DNA of 64,000 nt from Mactromeris polynyma (GCA_032209605.1 JASFXZ010000020.1:2549501-2613500), one strand, 5' to 3'. Positions 1 through 12,806 are shown, counted from the first letter of the stretch. Numbers and translations: made by a program. The notes: generated by a model not told the origin, from the sequence alone.

Positions 1-819
1 ACTCGAGTTAACTTTAATGGCACCAGGAAAACAAAATCATGAAAACGGAGCTTTAACGGCCGTTAAATGACTGCAGTAAACCTGTTTTATTATGTTCTCT
101 AGTAGGTGGTCATATTTCCATAAACTCATGTCAAAATACATATCTATAATATAGTATAGGATAATAAAATCTAACTGATATTAATCCTGATTTCCATTTG
201 TTTTTATTTCATTGTAATCAGATATATTTGGTGTAGATTTAAAATTGTTTAAATATAATGCTCCCGGACCATCTGCTAAGACTTCAATCAAAACAGCTTC
301 CGATAAATTGTCTCATTTTTTTCTCTGATTAATCGTACCTGCATGGTGGGTATTTTGATGTTAAAAAATATTAAAGAACGGTTATTTTATTTTCTGAGAC
401 ATTTTTGTTGCGCAAATTGCTTTTAATTGCGGAAATTCCAAATCTACGACCAATATTCTTGAGGATAAACATGTTTTTACCTGCATGCTATAGAGCTGTG
501 TTTCTGTCGTAACCAAGCACCAAAATATTTCCATTAAATGTTTTTGCCACTTTACAGTTTTTTTCTCCGAGATATTCCTTACAGCATTTTCTTACAAAAA
601 AAGATGCCCCTGTGTGTTTAGCTATTTCCAGACTGCATGGTTGAAATCTAGAGTAAAATAATGCTTCCCTTCTCCTGCGAAGAATTTCCATTAAGCAAGA
701 CCAAAAAGTTTGAAAACACATGATAAAATATAAGATAACTTAAATGAAACAAGTTTCACGCTACAGGTGTGCCGAGCTCCGCGCTGCGAGGTTTGTGAGT
801 TATTTTGTCATTAGTTTCC
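1..819. other. AT-rich sequence with no recognised gene
   Basis: I see no convincing exon or repeat here. A 77-codon minus-strand open frame at 488-721 has no recognisable domain or splice context and is probably chance. The stretch could be an intron or 5' flank of the small gene model that follows. Confidence 0.5.
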
Positions 820-877
820 ATGCCCAGGTGCGGAGATGGTTCCGTTTTATCTGTTTGGTATAGAAATTATAGTATCG
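820..877 (+). CDS. Possible penultimate or first coding exon of an unrecognised gene
   Basis: A short open segment ends at a strong donor (GTAAGT at 878-883) and leaves one base (G) of a split codon. Joined to the acceptor at 950-951, it continues in frame into the next exon across a 74-bp intron. Either an ATG at 820 starts the frame, or the exon starts at 828 behind the acceptor-like CCCAG at 823-827; the sequence does not decide between them. An in-frame TGA at 796-798 limits upstream extension without splicing. The encoded piece includes CGDGSVLSVWYRNYSI. I do not recognise the family. The very short intron is unusual beside the kilobase introns of the neighbouring gene. Confidence 0.3.
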
Positions 878-951
878 GTAAGTCCTATAGTGGACTGTGG
901 GTAATTTATAACACCAGACCTTACATATATGGAGTTAGGCTTTTACCACAG

Positions 952-1184
952 CTGGGTCCAAAATTAATGGAAAATTTGCTACAATGGGAGGTTACAACTT
1001 TGAGGAGGACGGAAGGGTTCATGATGTTTTTGCTGAATGTGCCATGTACCAGATACACCCCTGGCCACATGTTTTAGGAGTAGCAATTCTAGTGAATGAA
1101 CGTGAGGCTGCTAATTATAGACTGGTCCCTAGTACAGTATTGATGGGTCTGTTGGAAGATGAAGTCACGGAATACGAAATATAA
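952..1184 (+). CDS. Possible terminal coding exon of an unrecognised gene
   Basis: Following a pyrimidine-containing acceptor (TTTTACCACAG, ending at 951), an open frame of 76 codons runs to TAA at 1182-1184. Its composition looks protein-like: GGYNFEEDGRVHDVFAEC near the start, HPWPHVLGVAILVNEREA in the middle, and an acidic tail LLEDEVTEYEI. The first two bases complete the codon left open at 877 to give Ala. No transmembrane segment or known motif was recognised and no function is assigned. It could be the C-terminus of a gene that begins before the window, or a gene of about 96 residues if the ATG at 820 is used. A chance open frame remains possible. Confidence 0.42.
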
Positions 1185-3932
1185 GAATCTTCTGTGTCAC
1201 ATTGCTGTGCAGATTTTGATCAAACTTTCATTGTACGTTTTTTGTTTAAAAGATAAAGAAATATGATGAAAATGACATGTTTCGAAGTCTTCATAGTATG
1301 AATGACCAATTATTTTCGAGTAATATGATATAAAGGACTGTTTAACTGAAAGTAATTATCATAACATTGCTTAAATATGAAGATTGCCTCATGTATTTAA
1401 GTGACAAAAATGTGATGTTGTAATGTATAACTTCAATTCTTAACTTAACAAATCCCAGCTGACCATAATATTTTGATGTACAAATTACAATGTCTTCTTT
1501 CAAATATTTGAAATGATATTCATTGTATTGTTTTTGCAATGAAACAAAATGCTATTAAAGTCAGGTATCTGTTTTACAAATATACCTGTATATTAAATGT
1601 ACAGCAGGTCACAGCATGTGAGTAAAATGTATGGAAAGTATAAAAAGAAATGGTCGTTAATCACGAGACCGGGAGAAAGTGTAAGAAAACCGACAGAGAC
1701 TTATCAGAATCCAGAACTTATAAATGGTTTGTAATCTACTATAATGTTATTATGTTGTTTGTGAACATTTATTGTTGGTACACGGGGATGATTCACGTCT
1801 GGCTTGGTGTGCTATCTGATTACCTGCTAATAAAAGGCCAACTTGAACCAGTGAGCTCGTTTCTTTGGTGTCTTAAATAGAAGATAGCAGAAGTGGCGGA
1901 GACTTCATTAGTTGATAAATGTTCATGATATCATATCTTGAGAAAAACATGTAACTAAGATAGATTTTTTGGACATTTAACAGAATTTGTGCTGTTTAGT
2001 CTTTACTCGTGAAGCCTAGAAGGCCGATGGAAATTATTATTTAATTAATAGAAACTTTATTGTAGTTACATTAAAAATTCCTAATTGTTTCAAAATTACA
2101 AGTTTTACTTATAAATGATATTTCTTTCCTAATTTTCAATTATAATTTGTGGGAATTATGACTAACCTTACCAACTATGCTGTATGATCACCAACGTTTG
2201 AAGTTTATGTAAACCTCATACAATAGGATATTCCAATCATATTTCTTCATAATGCCAGTATGAAAGTAACAGTTCTAGCTCGCTTACTGGCAAAATCGAG
2301 TGAAAATTACGAGTGAAAATTACAGATTGAGAAAAAGTTTTGAAGTCACTAGTACATATATATATGAGTAATTTTTTAACAAAATACGATTTATTTCTAA
2401 AAATCAGCGCATAGAACTTGATAAGGAAATGCGTATGAGGCCCACTTGCAGACTGGTTAGCAATGTGTACAGTCAATATAACACCACTATTCTTACACAA
2501 AATATTCAGCAAATTTTGCGGGGAAGTTAAGAATTTGCGAGTTCGAATTGAAGGCACTTGTAATTTATGTGAGTAGGGAAAAAAATTAAATTTGAGCCCT
2601 GATGAGGGTGATAATCTAATTTATAACCACAGTTCCAAAGAGAAGAATATGAATGTAACATATAGCTTGATGTTTGAAAGCATATCATGTCTGCTAAATG
2701 TCAGGTGAAATAACACCCTGCTGTGAGCGGATTTTTTTTAGCCATATGTTCAACAAGATTGTTGTTTCAAGTTTAAACAAACCGGAAGCTATTATATCAA
2801 GTAGGCATTACTTTACCAAAATATTTTCAAGTGACCATGGGCATAAAGCATTCAGTTTTTAGTTTGTTTTCATAGCCCAGAATGGCTTGGCACTTGAATG
2901 TTTTGCCATCATTGAAAATTTAAATGAGCGCATAACAAGATATTCAAAATAAATGATTACGGTTTTAAAAACAAAGTGCTGTACAGTTATTTCTCAATGA
3001 TAAATTTAGCGACAACCTTGCCTTAAGTTCAAAGATAAATTTTAGCCCTATACTTGAGGCTTATCGAAACTTTGCACTTATTTTACCATTAAATGGAGAG
3101 ATATCTTGCTTTATTGAAGTACCTATTCTTAACTGGGTATTATATGGTGAATGCGATTATTTATGTTTTCTTTCGGTTTGGATTATAAATGGACCTGTCA
3201 AGAGAAAAAAAAACATTCCTGAAATATGAGGATGTCTGTGTGAAGAATCCTCGTTTATTTTAGGTTTTTAATTATTGTTGACATATGAATATTTTAACAT
3301 TTGTTTGTCATTAAAAGTAATGTGTTGGCCTGGTAACATTTGAGTTTTTTATACACTTTTTTAAGATTTATTACTGAATATGAATAGGATTTTCAGTCCG
3401 ATATTTGAAACGAAAATTTATACTGGTATTACTTACACACTCTGAGAATCATCTCATAAGTTTGTTTTGTCACATCAAACTTCACATCTCTATTGTGATC
3501 CCAGAAAACAGCTATGATATATATATTAAATATGATATTTTTATATAGTCTATGACATATTTATTCTTTCAATATATTTAAGTTATGAATGTAATAAGTA
3601 AGATAATTGTGATATAACTTAAGTTTTATGGTCTTATGAGATAATATATCCCTACATGGGAATATACGTGAATAGAATTAATGTTTATTTCATATGATAC
3701 AGAATTCTGACTTATTAATGTGTTTAATGACTTTAGGACTGATAATCCTTAAATGTGTTATTGCGTTGAATTTGCAGGCCTGCATAGTATTCAATGTTTT
3801 TCCCATAACATTTTAATAGAAGTTTTAAGATTTATTCCATGATGAAATTTTCCTTTTCCCAGTACAGCCCCTGTAAAACAATCCTTATTTGGTTTGAAAC
3901 ATGGTTATAATCTTTGGATAATGGTTCAAATG
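1185..3932. other. Non-coding AT-rich stretch
   Basis: The 3' flank of the preceding gene model. An ATTAAA hexamer near 1553 could serve as a polyadenylation signal, but nothing else supports it. A 76-codon open frame at 1650-1880 with one hydrophobic stretch has no supporting context. No structured repeat was noticed. Confidence 0.5.
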
Positions 3933-5819
3933 GTCAACCATGGTCTAGCACAGGATATAATCAGAGTCAGATTCATTGTCAACCATGGTCTAGCACTGGA
4001 TATAATCACAGTCAGATTCATTGTCAACCATGGTCTAGCACTGGATATAATCACAGTCAGATACATTGTCAACCATGGTCTAGCACTGGATATAATCACA
4101 GTCAGATACATTGTCAACCATGGTCTAGCACTGGATATAATCACAGATTCATCGTCAACCATGGTCTAGCACTGGATAAAATCACAGTCAGATTCATTGT
4201 CAACCATGGTCTAGCACTGGATATAATCCCAGTCAGATTCATTGTCAACCATGGTCTAGCACTGGATATAATCACAGTCAGATTCATTGTCAACCATGGT
4301 CTAGCACTGGATATAATCACAGTCAGATTCATCGTCAACCATGGTCTAGCACTGGATAAAATCACAGTCAGATTCATTGTCAACCATGGTCTAGCACTGG
4401 ATAAAATCACAGTCAGATTCATCGTCAACCATGGTCTAGCACTGGATATAATCACAGTCAGATTCATTGTCAACCATGGTCTAGCACTGGATATAATCAC
4501 AGTCAGATTCATCGTCAACCATGGTCTAGCACTGGATAAAATCACAGTCAGATTCATTGTCAACCATGGTCTAGCACTGGATAAAATCACAGTCAGATTC
4601 ATCGTCAACCATGGTCTAGCACTGGATAAAATCACAGTCAGATTCATTGTCAACCATGGTCTAGCACTGGATATAATCCCAGTCAGATTCATTGTCAACC
4701 ATGGTCTAGCACTGGATATAATCACAGTCAGATTCATTGTCAACCATGGTTTAGCACTGGATATTATCACAGTCAGATTCATCGTCAACCATGGTCTAGC
4801 ACTGGATATAATCACAGTCAGATACATTGTCAACCATGGTTAAGCACTGGATATAATCACAGTCAGATACATTGTCAACCATGGTTAAGCACTGGATATA
4901 ATCACAGTCAGATACATTGTCAACCATGGTTTAGCACTGGATATAATCACAGTCAGATACATCGTCAACCATGGTCTAGCACTGGATATAATCACAGTCA
5001 GATACATCATCAACCATGGTCTAGCACTGGATATAATCACAGTCAGATACATTGTCAACCATGGTTTGGCACTGGATATAATCACAGTCAGATACATCGT
5101 CAACCATGGTTTGGCACTGGATATAATCACAGTCAGATACATCGTCAACCATGGTTTGGCACTGGATATAATCACAGTCAGATACATCGTCAACCATGGT
5201 TTGGCACTGGATAAAATCACAGTCAGATACATCGTCAACCATGGTCTAGCACTGGATATAATCACAGTCAGATACATTGTCAACCATGGTTTGGCACTGG
5301 ATATAATCACAGTCAGATACATTGTCAACCATCGTCTAGCACTGGTTATAATCACAGTCAGATACATTGTCAACCATGGTCTAGCACTGGATATAATCAC
5401 AGTCAGATACATTGTCAACCATGGTCTAGCACTGGATATAATCACAGTCAGATACATTGTCAACCATGGTTTAGCACTGGATATAATCACAGTCAGATAC
5501 ATTGTCAACCATGGTTTAGCACTGGATATAATCACAGTCAGATACATTGTCAACCATGGTTTAGCACTGGATATAATCACAGTCAGATACATTGTCAACC
5601 ATGGTTTAGCACTGGATATAATCACAGTCAGATACATTGTCAACAATGGTCTAGCACTGGATATAATCACAGTCAGATACATCGTCAACCATGGTCTAGC
5701 ACTGGATATAATCACAGTCAGATACATTGTCAACCATGGTCTAGCACTGGATATAATCACAGTCAGATACATTGTCAACCATGGTTTAGCACTGGATTTA
5801 ATCACAATAATCACAGTAG
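3933..5819. repeat. 45-bp tandem satellite, about 42 copies
   Basis: The core of each unit is GTCAACCATGGTCTAGCACT followed by GGATATAATCACAGTCAGAT and ACATT. Each unit carries the 8-bp palindrome ACCATGGT. Copies vary at a few diagnostic positions: AGATTCAT or AGATACAT, CATTG or CATCG, GATATA or GATAAA, TCTAGC, TTTAGC or TTTGGC. AGATTCAT copies dominate up to about 4790 and AGATACAT copies dominate after about 4820. Because 45 is a multiple of 3 and most units lack stops, long open frames appear on both strands; these are repeat artefacts. A 4-bp deletion near 4146 shifts the frame. Confidence 0.97.
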
Positions 5820-7018
5820 TATGATTCAATTTAATTTGCAAGCATTTTTTTAATGAAAATATGTTATGAATAATATAAATGTTAATATATTCTATTGTAT
5901 GGTTTTGGAGATTACATCACTAAAAATCATAGTTATTTAAGTCGATGTTATATACTTTGTTTATTTATATTTATCAAAATGAAGTTTAAATCTTGACCAA
6001 AAATTTATAATGTAACTTGGTAAAGTAGTTCACACATTATTAGTAAAATGATTTATTAATAGTTGGGCATTATTATTTCCTTGTAGTATTTTCACCACAA
6101 TCAGAAACGATGTTTATTCTTCTAGATCACATTTCCCTCCAGTAGTTTTCTGAAGTTAACGCAATTTGTCAACCAATTATCGAGTTGTAAAGAGGCAAAT
6201 ATTTGTGGAAAGTATTTCGCCTGAAATCAAATCACAGTGTATGATATTGAACAAAAGTGACAAATACAATCATACAGAAGTGTCAGCTTCTACCTGTTGG
6301 CTATTGGTATCAAGTGTTAGCTGGCAATTTGGTCAATTACTGTTGAACTATCACTTCAATTAGAATACTGAAATATAATGAACACCTTTTAAAGGTGCGT
6401 GCCTAATAATGGCGTGTAAATCTTCACGTTGAGTTTCAGTTTTTGTAGAACTGATTTTGTAAGGGAAATCAAGGGTTAGGTGTCAAAAGTATAGTTAATC
6501 TGAGTTTTGGGAAAGGAACAGTCACAAGGTCATTATAAGTTCTTGCACCAAACTCTCAAATTTAGAATTGTTAATAATATGTCGTTGTAGGCTTTTTATG
6601 TACCATAATTGTCATACCGGTATTTTAATAAAACAAATGTGAATTCATTGGTATATACATTGTAGAATCTGTTTAATTTGATTGCCAGTTCACTCTACTT
6701 TAATACAGCAGTTTAAACTGTAACTAAATGTTGTCAATATTATAGTCAGTTGATAAAAAAAATAACTGTTGTTTTTATCTTGTTAATTTCATATATAGCT
6801 GATATACATATTACCTATTGAATATAATTTGTACCATAATTATGTCTCCACATAACATAATATAAGTGTTAGGTAGGGGATGTATATTGTGCGGTCTAGC
6901 TATCTGTCTGGATGACAATTAAATACTTTAATGTTTAGGAAAATTACTTATATGCTGTTGTTTATAAATATTATAATACTCGGCTAATGATTTTTTTTAC
7001 CAGAAATATTAATTAAAG
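5820..7018. other. Non-coding stretch
   Basis: AT-rich sequence between the 45-bp satellite and a MITE. I see no exon and no clear repeat. Confidence 0.5.
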
Positions 7019-7328
7019 ACATTTACAATATTTACCTCCCTTTTTCTGAATAGACGGCTATGTTGATAGGCAAATTTCCTTAAAGTTTATAGGGAATATA
7101 ATAAAAAATAAAATAAAAAATTATATAAAAATAACTTATTTATTATGCTCGTGTAGGCGGATGGCTCAGAAAGTTGAAGAAAAGGTGGTTGTCGGTGACA
7201 TGCAAGTTTTCTTGGTATTTTTCTCAATTTATATCACATACTTGAGAATTACTCCTATAAGTGCTTATCAGTTCTGCCTATCAAAATGGCTGATGATTAA
7301 GAACAAGGGAGGTAAATATTGTAGATGT
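7019..7328. mobile_element. MITE-like element with about 50-bp terminal inverted repeats
   Basis: The left end (ACATTTACAATATTTACCTC, from 7019) is matched in reverse complement by the right end (GGTAAATATTGTAGATGT, to 7328). Similarity extends inward about 50 bp on both sides, to GATAGGCA near 7065-7072 and TGCCTATC near 7275. There is no coding capacity. A second copy of the left two-thirds lies at 27037-27262, so this is a dispersed family. No target-site duplication could be assigned. Confidence 0.85.
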
Positions 7329-8727
7329 AATGGGAACTAATCTATACATAACAGTACTCAAGTAAATCTCACTCTCTGGTTGTAAAAATGATTTATTACA
7401 TTTGATGAGTACAATATAATCATACCCATAAATGTGTTACAATCTGGATCTTGTTCCTTTATCTGACTGTAAGGGTAAGGTCATGACTTGCTTCAGTTAT
7501 ATTGACCGAATTTCAAGAAGTTTTCAATTGTTTGTTTAATATTTTCCTGCAGCAATATGGATTCATATTTTTCGTCTTCAAGTTTTCAACCATGAAAAGA
7601 CTTTAATGAACCTGTCTGTCATTATTTTTTTTGATGTCCATGTTTGTCATTGTGCTGGTCAGATAGTGGTCAGTTTACACTGGACTGACCAATGTGATTT
7701 GATATCCTCTTCTGATTGTTCAAGTGTATAACTTGTTATTAGCAAGGTTTCGCATTTCATTCCAACTCAGACTTCCATATTTCAGGGCCTTATATTATCC
7801 AGATTTCATTGTATCAAATTACCTCCCTTTGATGTATTTAATTGGTGAAGTGAATACAGTATTATTGTCTGTAATTATGAATTTATTACCAAGATTTACT
7901 TTTTATGGAAAAAAGTATTAAAGAACAATGTCTATTTTTTATATGATACCATATTAAATGTTTAGGTTAGAAATTTGTCTTTGGTTTTCTGTTCATTCCT
8001 GAAACATCAAAATCATGGGTTAGATCTTTAAACCCTCCCCCTATTGTGGCAAAAAATTATTGAAGAGGAAATGAACTATACATGAATTTACTTTGATGTG
8101 TGTTAGACGGAGATGTTCCAAAATAGACCAATTTAATATCAATCCTCTCATCATATTTTTCGAAATAAATTGTACTGGAAATTACCGATAAATTGCTAAA
8201 TAAATCAATACATAAACTATAGTCACCACTTGCTCAGAACAAATACGGAACAAACGTAAAGTAATATTCGCAATCCATTTAAACTACTGCACTCGGCGAC
8301 CAATTTGCTAATGAAATTGTCCTCGATGAACTTTGTCCTTCATGTGTCGTACAATTTACTAGATGGGGTAACCGGATATGTTGGTATATACATCAGTCGT
8401 GAAATGCACCCTTTAATTCATTATGGTCTGGGGAGTTGTAAAACAACCAGTATAAAATTACCTGGTAATAAATCACGGTTATAATTGGTATTTATTCAAA
8501 TGAGCCTAAGCTTGCAGATTATTGTTATTGTGTTTATAGATGGTTTAGTTTACCGTAATTTTGTTTCTGTTGTAGCGTTCATTCAAATATTGGGTTTATA
8601 ATATGATAACATTCCGTTGTTGGTGCAGTAACTCGATATATTGCATGCAGCTGAAATATAAATGTAATTTTAAAACTTCATTGCTTTCTGAAATCATCAT
8701 CAATGTATGAGTTTGAGTTAAGTAATC
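7329..8727. other. Non-coding stretch
   Basis: AT-rich sequence. A lone TTACCTCCCTTTG motif near 7819 matches the end of the preceding MITE family and may be a relic. A 65-codon open frame at 7724-7921 spans it and is not supported as a gene. Confidence 0.45.
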
Positions 8728-8945
8728 TTTGTTGAGTGGTTATGATCGCTGACTTGCCCCACCTCAACACTGCGGGTTTGGGATGTAGAATTTGTGATGA
8801 AGCTATCCAGCTGGCTTACGGTGGGGCAGGTTCTACCCAGATATCCACCTGGTGATCTTCCTGATCACCCTCGTAGCATGACGCCATGAGACGTCCCCGC
8901 ATCACCCTGGCTGTTTGTATTACTTAAAATCCCGAGCGTTACAAG
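8728..8945 (+). mobile_element. Degenerate tRNA-headed SINE, copy 1
   Basis: A head region resembling a decayed tRNA promoter (GATCGCTGACTTGCCCC, then GCGGGTTTGGGATGTAGA where a B box would lie) is followed by a body with CATCCAGCTGGCTTACGG-like sequence, CCACCTGGTGATCTTCC and CACCCTGGCTGT. The same order of blocks recurs at 14020-14262, which supports a dispersed SINE family. Similar SINE bodies are common in molluscs (recollection, not a search). Confidence 0.65.
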
Positions 8946-9679
8946 CATTACAGAAATTATCTTAAATGTCCCGCACAAGGTTCATACCCAATTGACCTCT
9001 GCTTAAAATTAATTCATTAATAGAATATGAATTAGTTTATTTGTTTCCTTAATGTTTGTGTATGTAATAATAATTTGTGTATATACACGCCTTATTCCTG
9101 CATATAATCTAAGTTGCAAAAAAATTCTCTATTGTTTCAGCTATGAATGTTCATGAATATTAAATTACCCAGAAAGCAAGATTAAATAAATGGGAGTGCA
9201 TAAAATGCTGCATGTGAAATGAGCACAATTCATAAAATTGTGACAGAAAATGCACAGTAAACCTTGGGCGAACATTTTGTTATACAAATTTCACTGGAAT
9301 GAATTATAATGTACAGGTATCGGTTTGTGTACGCTTGTACTGCGAAGAATTCAGTTTCTGGTAAACCTTTGCACTTGTTAAATGATGTTTATCACTCCAG
9401 TATAAATGTTACACTCTGTCATGTTTGCATTAGAAGAATATATTCACTTCCATGCTTTTTTTTATATCAAAATATTTTTTATTATCTTTTAAAATCTGGC
9501 CCAATTTTTCATGTGAACTATACAAAGTGTATTTAACAATTCAAATGCAAGCTTGATCTTAAGCCAATTCTGAAGTTTTAAATGTGTGCATGTCAAAGAC
9601 CTGTTTTAAGTTATTTGGAAAATACTGGATAATCAAGGTCGTTGTGTAAATGGTTAAAAGTTCTTGATCTCTACCCTAT
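8946..9679. other. Non-coding stretch
   Basis: AT-rich sequence. A 75-codon open frame at 9309-9536 shows no domain. Nothing else was identified. Confidence 0.45.
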
Positions 9680-9820
9680 CGAGGGTTCAATGCAAGACTA
9701 CGTGGAGTTAAGTTTATTTACCCTCGCCACCGGGATATCCCATATGGGCGAGCAGTGCAAGACTATCATAACTCCTATGTATTTATATAGGAGTTATGAT
9801 AGTCTTGCACTGAACCCTCG
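9680..9820. mobile_element. Palindromic hairpin element (GAGGGTTCA family), copy 1
   Basis: The outer ends are inverted copies: CGAGGGTTCAATGCAAGACT at the left and AGTCTTGCACTGAACCCTCG at the right. Inside lies a perfect hairpin at 9753-9812, with 26-bp arms beginning CAGTGCAAGACTATCATAAC and an 8-base loop. The left arm family appears twice in direct order (9680 and 9753) before the inverted arm, suggesting a nested or rearranged insertion. A compact second copy lies at 28874-28948. Confidence 0.85.
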
Positions 9821-9848
9821 CAATGTTCATTGTGACAAAGCCTGTCCT

Positions 9849-9924
9849 GTTTGCTCAGTCAGTAGAGCACTGAACTGCCACGCTGTGTTACAAGGTTGTT
9901 GGTTCGAACCCCTGGTTGAGCAGT
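9849..9924 (+). mobile_element. tRNA-derived SINE head
   Basis: An A-box-like segment TGCTCAGTCAGTAGAGCACT and a near-consensus B box GGTTCGAACCCC lie about 40 bp apart, ending in CTGGTTGAGCA, which pairs with the TGCTCAG start. This is the layout of a tRNA or tRNA-derived SINE promoter. The anticodon arm is too irregular to assign an isotype, so I call it a SINE head and not a functional tRNA. Confidence 0.7.
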
Positions 9925-12599
9925 ATGTTCCTTATGACTGAAGATGTTGTAGGTTTTTTTCTTGCATATAGAATCAGAATTTCTCGTGCTTACACCGGTG
10001 CTGGAGTGCACTCCCTGTCTAGGTCCTGAGTCTCGGGCTGATGACATCACATAAAATGATGACGTCACAATCATCATAACATCGAATTACGTAAACAATT
10101 CAAAATTATATTCCAATAAGAACAAAGTCCTTAAAACATTACATCATCATTTATTTCTTAATAAAGGTATGGAGGAAATGAATCTATCACTCAGGCTTTG
10201 CGTTCCAGGATACCATCATGGAGAATGATTAATATTTCACTCTCATTGCGAAATAAATGTGTTTTGAAACTTTTGTATCGAAGGTGTCAGAAATATTCTT
10301 GATTATTGTCTATTTCATTTGTACACATTAGCATATTATGCCTCATTATTTAGTGCATAAATATACGTACTATAAGTGTCCGTCCTCCACTGATTACCTA
10401 CATCTTCTATCTTGTCCTCGATCTGACTCCACCTGTTGTTGTGCAAAATTTACAGAATATCAGATCATTTCAAATCACCGATACACCAGAATATCACATG
10501 ATAAATAAGCCTTATCAGCTTTAACTGAGCCCTGATTTAAGGGCGATTATAATCATTATTATCCCTTCCATCTATCTCCGTAGCTCCAGGAGATAGGACT
10601 GGCTAATGTATTTGGCAGTGTGATGGGGGCACGTTTTTCTTGCCATGTGGTCATGGCCATTTTTTAAAAAATATATTTATTTTATGTTTCCTGTTAATAT
10701 TGATGCTGTTTTTAGAGTCTTAATATATACAATGAATCATTATTTGCAATTTCAACCTATATTTATCAATCCAAGGATGTTGATGTAGATAGTAACTGTT
10801 TCTATATAGCTCTTCATACAGTTGCCAATGGTATGTTGGACCTGTGGCCTCATTCTTGTTGCGAAACCCCCATTGTAGACGGGTTTTGTGGTGTTGCCTT
10901 GGAGCAATGGAACTAGGGTTTTCTGTGGTGTCCATGTGCTATGTCCTTGTGTCAGCGTCCTGTATGATTTAATAATTTAGTACTAAATCAAACATATTAA
11001 TTGAATTGGTCAACATTAACAATACTGTACGCACTGTTGCTGTTACAATACACCTTCTAGGAGCATCATGGACTAATGCCATTTCTCTTAACTATGGTTT
11101 TGTAAATAGTCGTTGTTCCAGTGTGTGCCTGTGAATGTGCCTTTGCATGTCCCATAAGTTACAAACTTGGTCATTCGGATGTCTACTCCTTCATAATTTA
11201 ATTTGGTTTCACATTCAACAATAACGATATTCCAAGAGAAATGCAAAAATTGATTAAGTGGTTCAAGCATATATCGCAAGCCCTCTGAAACACTGGAAGA
11301 GTTGAAGAAATCAGAATGACTATAACTCATTCATACAAACACCGCTATGGAGAAAAACATTCAGTGTCTGACACCTTTGTGTCTGTGCTGGAGTTTTTAT
11401 TGTTGTTAGGCCTTTTACTCTGTAATAAACGTACATTGCTTCTTATGTTAAGTATACCTGCAGAGCTTGTTACCAATCACAGGGTTCCTGAGCATCAAAA
11501 TCTTAACATGTTTCAAGTACCATATGATACCGTATTTCATCTAAAACAGCTCCGAATTCTGGAAACAACTGTTCCTTTAGTTCTGTGAGGGTTTTAAGAA
11601 TTTCTTTGGTTGGAGCAGCAAGTTCATTGAGTGAGTGGTTATTTTTTGTCTGATGCTGTCAGATTTAATACCTTTATTACCTGTTTTATAAATTACATGC
11701 CATAGAGTTTATGCCTGTTGGTGCCTAGCTTCACTTATAAAATGCCAGGTTTTATTAACACTGGTTCCTGGTTTTGTAAACTAAGCAAACTTCTTTCCTT
11801 GAATTCTGGTATTGATGGCTGCTTATAATTTACACAAAATGGTGTCTGGCTTTATTTGCTACCATTTGCTACCATTGGTTTCTAACTTTGCCATGAGGCA
11901 AGAACAGAAGTTTGTGTGCATTTAACCAGATTTGTTCATTCATTCCCTAGAACCATTAACTTAACTATGGTAACAAGAATTTAACATGTTTGTGAGAGAA
12001 GTTTAGCATCAAATGGCTGGAAAGTACTCCAGAAGCCCCAAACATTGGTGAAACATATTATATAATACAAAACACTTTAGAGTACGGCATGAAAAATGTG
12101 ATATACCACTTAACTAAAGGCATATAGATTTTTTACTGCATTTTAAAGCATCTTCCTGTAGATCAAGAGATCTTGCTTTGCTTTTAAATGATTGTTTTCA
12201 CTTAAACTCTGAAGCGAAGGTTCAAGTGAAGTGTTAGCATCGGTTAACATAATAAATTAAAAGATTTGAAACATACTTTCACAAGAAGATTTTGAAGGAT
12301 GATTGTGTCAAAGTGAAGAGTTTGATAGATATTACCTGCAAATTATTACATACAACATTGTATTGCTTTTAGTTTTCTGTATGACATATGCAAAGAATTA
12401 TATTGCTAGTAATGTTGTCTTTCTTCATATTGATTTATTAGTTTTTTTGGGGTATGCACTATAACGCATCTCATAGCTTTTCTGTTTTTTTATGTAATTT
12501 TTTTTTAGAATATTAAAACTTAAAATTACATTTTTTTCTAAAAGCTGGTTATAATTATTATGGTTTTGGCATCTTGCTGTTACAGTCTGAGGTAGAAAC
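9925..12599. other. Non-coding stretch with an isolated CRE-like site
   Basis: No exon was found, although the missing upstream RYK exon could lie here or further 5'. The palindrome TGACGTCA at 10060-10067 matches the CREB consensus, but one 8-mer in a repeat-rich intergenic stretch is weak evidence. Open frames of 70-90 codons at 10720-11588 lack domains. Confidence 0.4.
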
Positions 12600-12647
12600 G
12601 ACTTCCTGTTGAAGAGTTTCCAGGACTTCCTGTTGAAGAGTTTCCAG
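12600..12647. repeat. 24-bp direct duplication
   Basis: GACTTCCTGTTGAAGAGTTT plus CCAG occurs twice with no spacer, ending 159 bp before the first RYK exon. Confidence 0.9.
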
Positions 12648-12806
12648 TTCAGAAGCGGTTTGTTGCCATATATTGTTACACCACAGTTCCATTATTGTAC
12701 TGGTTTCTCTGATTTGAGAACATTAATCCTGAGACCCGCGAGTATACATAATTCATTCATGTTTTGTTTATAAATATCATAAGTTTATTTAATTTACTGA
12801 TTTCAG

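Noticed and set aside
1650..1880. 76-codon ATG-started frame with one hydrophobic stretch
   Set aside because: The length is within chance for this amount of AT-rich DNA; no homology was recognised and no gene context is visible.
3933..5819. CRISPR-like array
   Set aside because: Units are contiguous tandem copies without unique spacers, in a eukaryotic genome.
3914..5824. Open frames of up to 318 codons on both strands over the 45-bp satellite
   Set aside because: The unit is a multiple of 3 without stops in several phases, so long frames arise automatically; no start context, splice sites or non-repetitive domain supports a protein.
9849..9924. Functional tRNA gene
   Set aside because: A and B boxes are good, but the anticodon stem does not pair properly and the surroundings look like a SINE.
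10060..10067. CREB binding site acting as an enhancer
   Set aside because: A single TGACGTCA 8-mer far from any mapped promoter is insufficient evidence.
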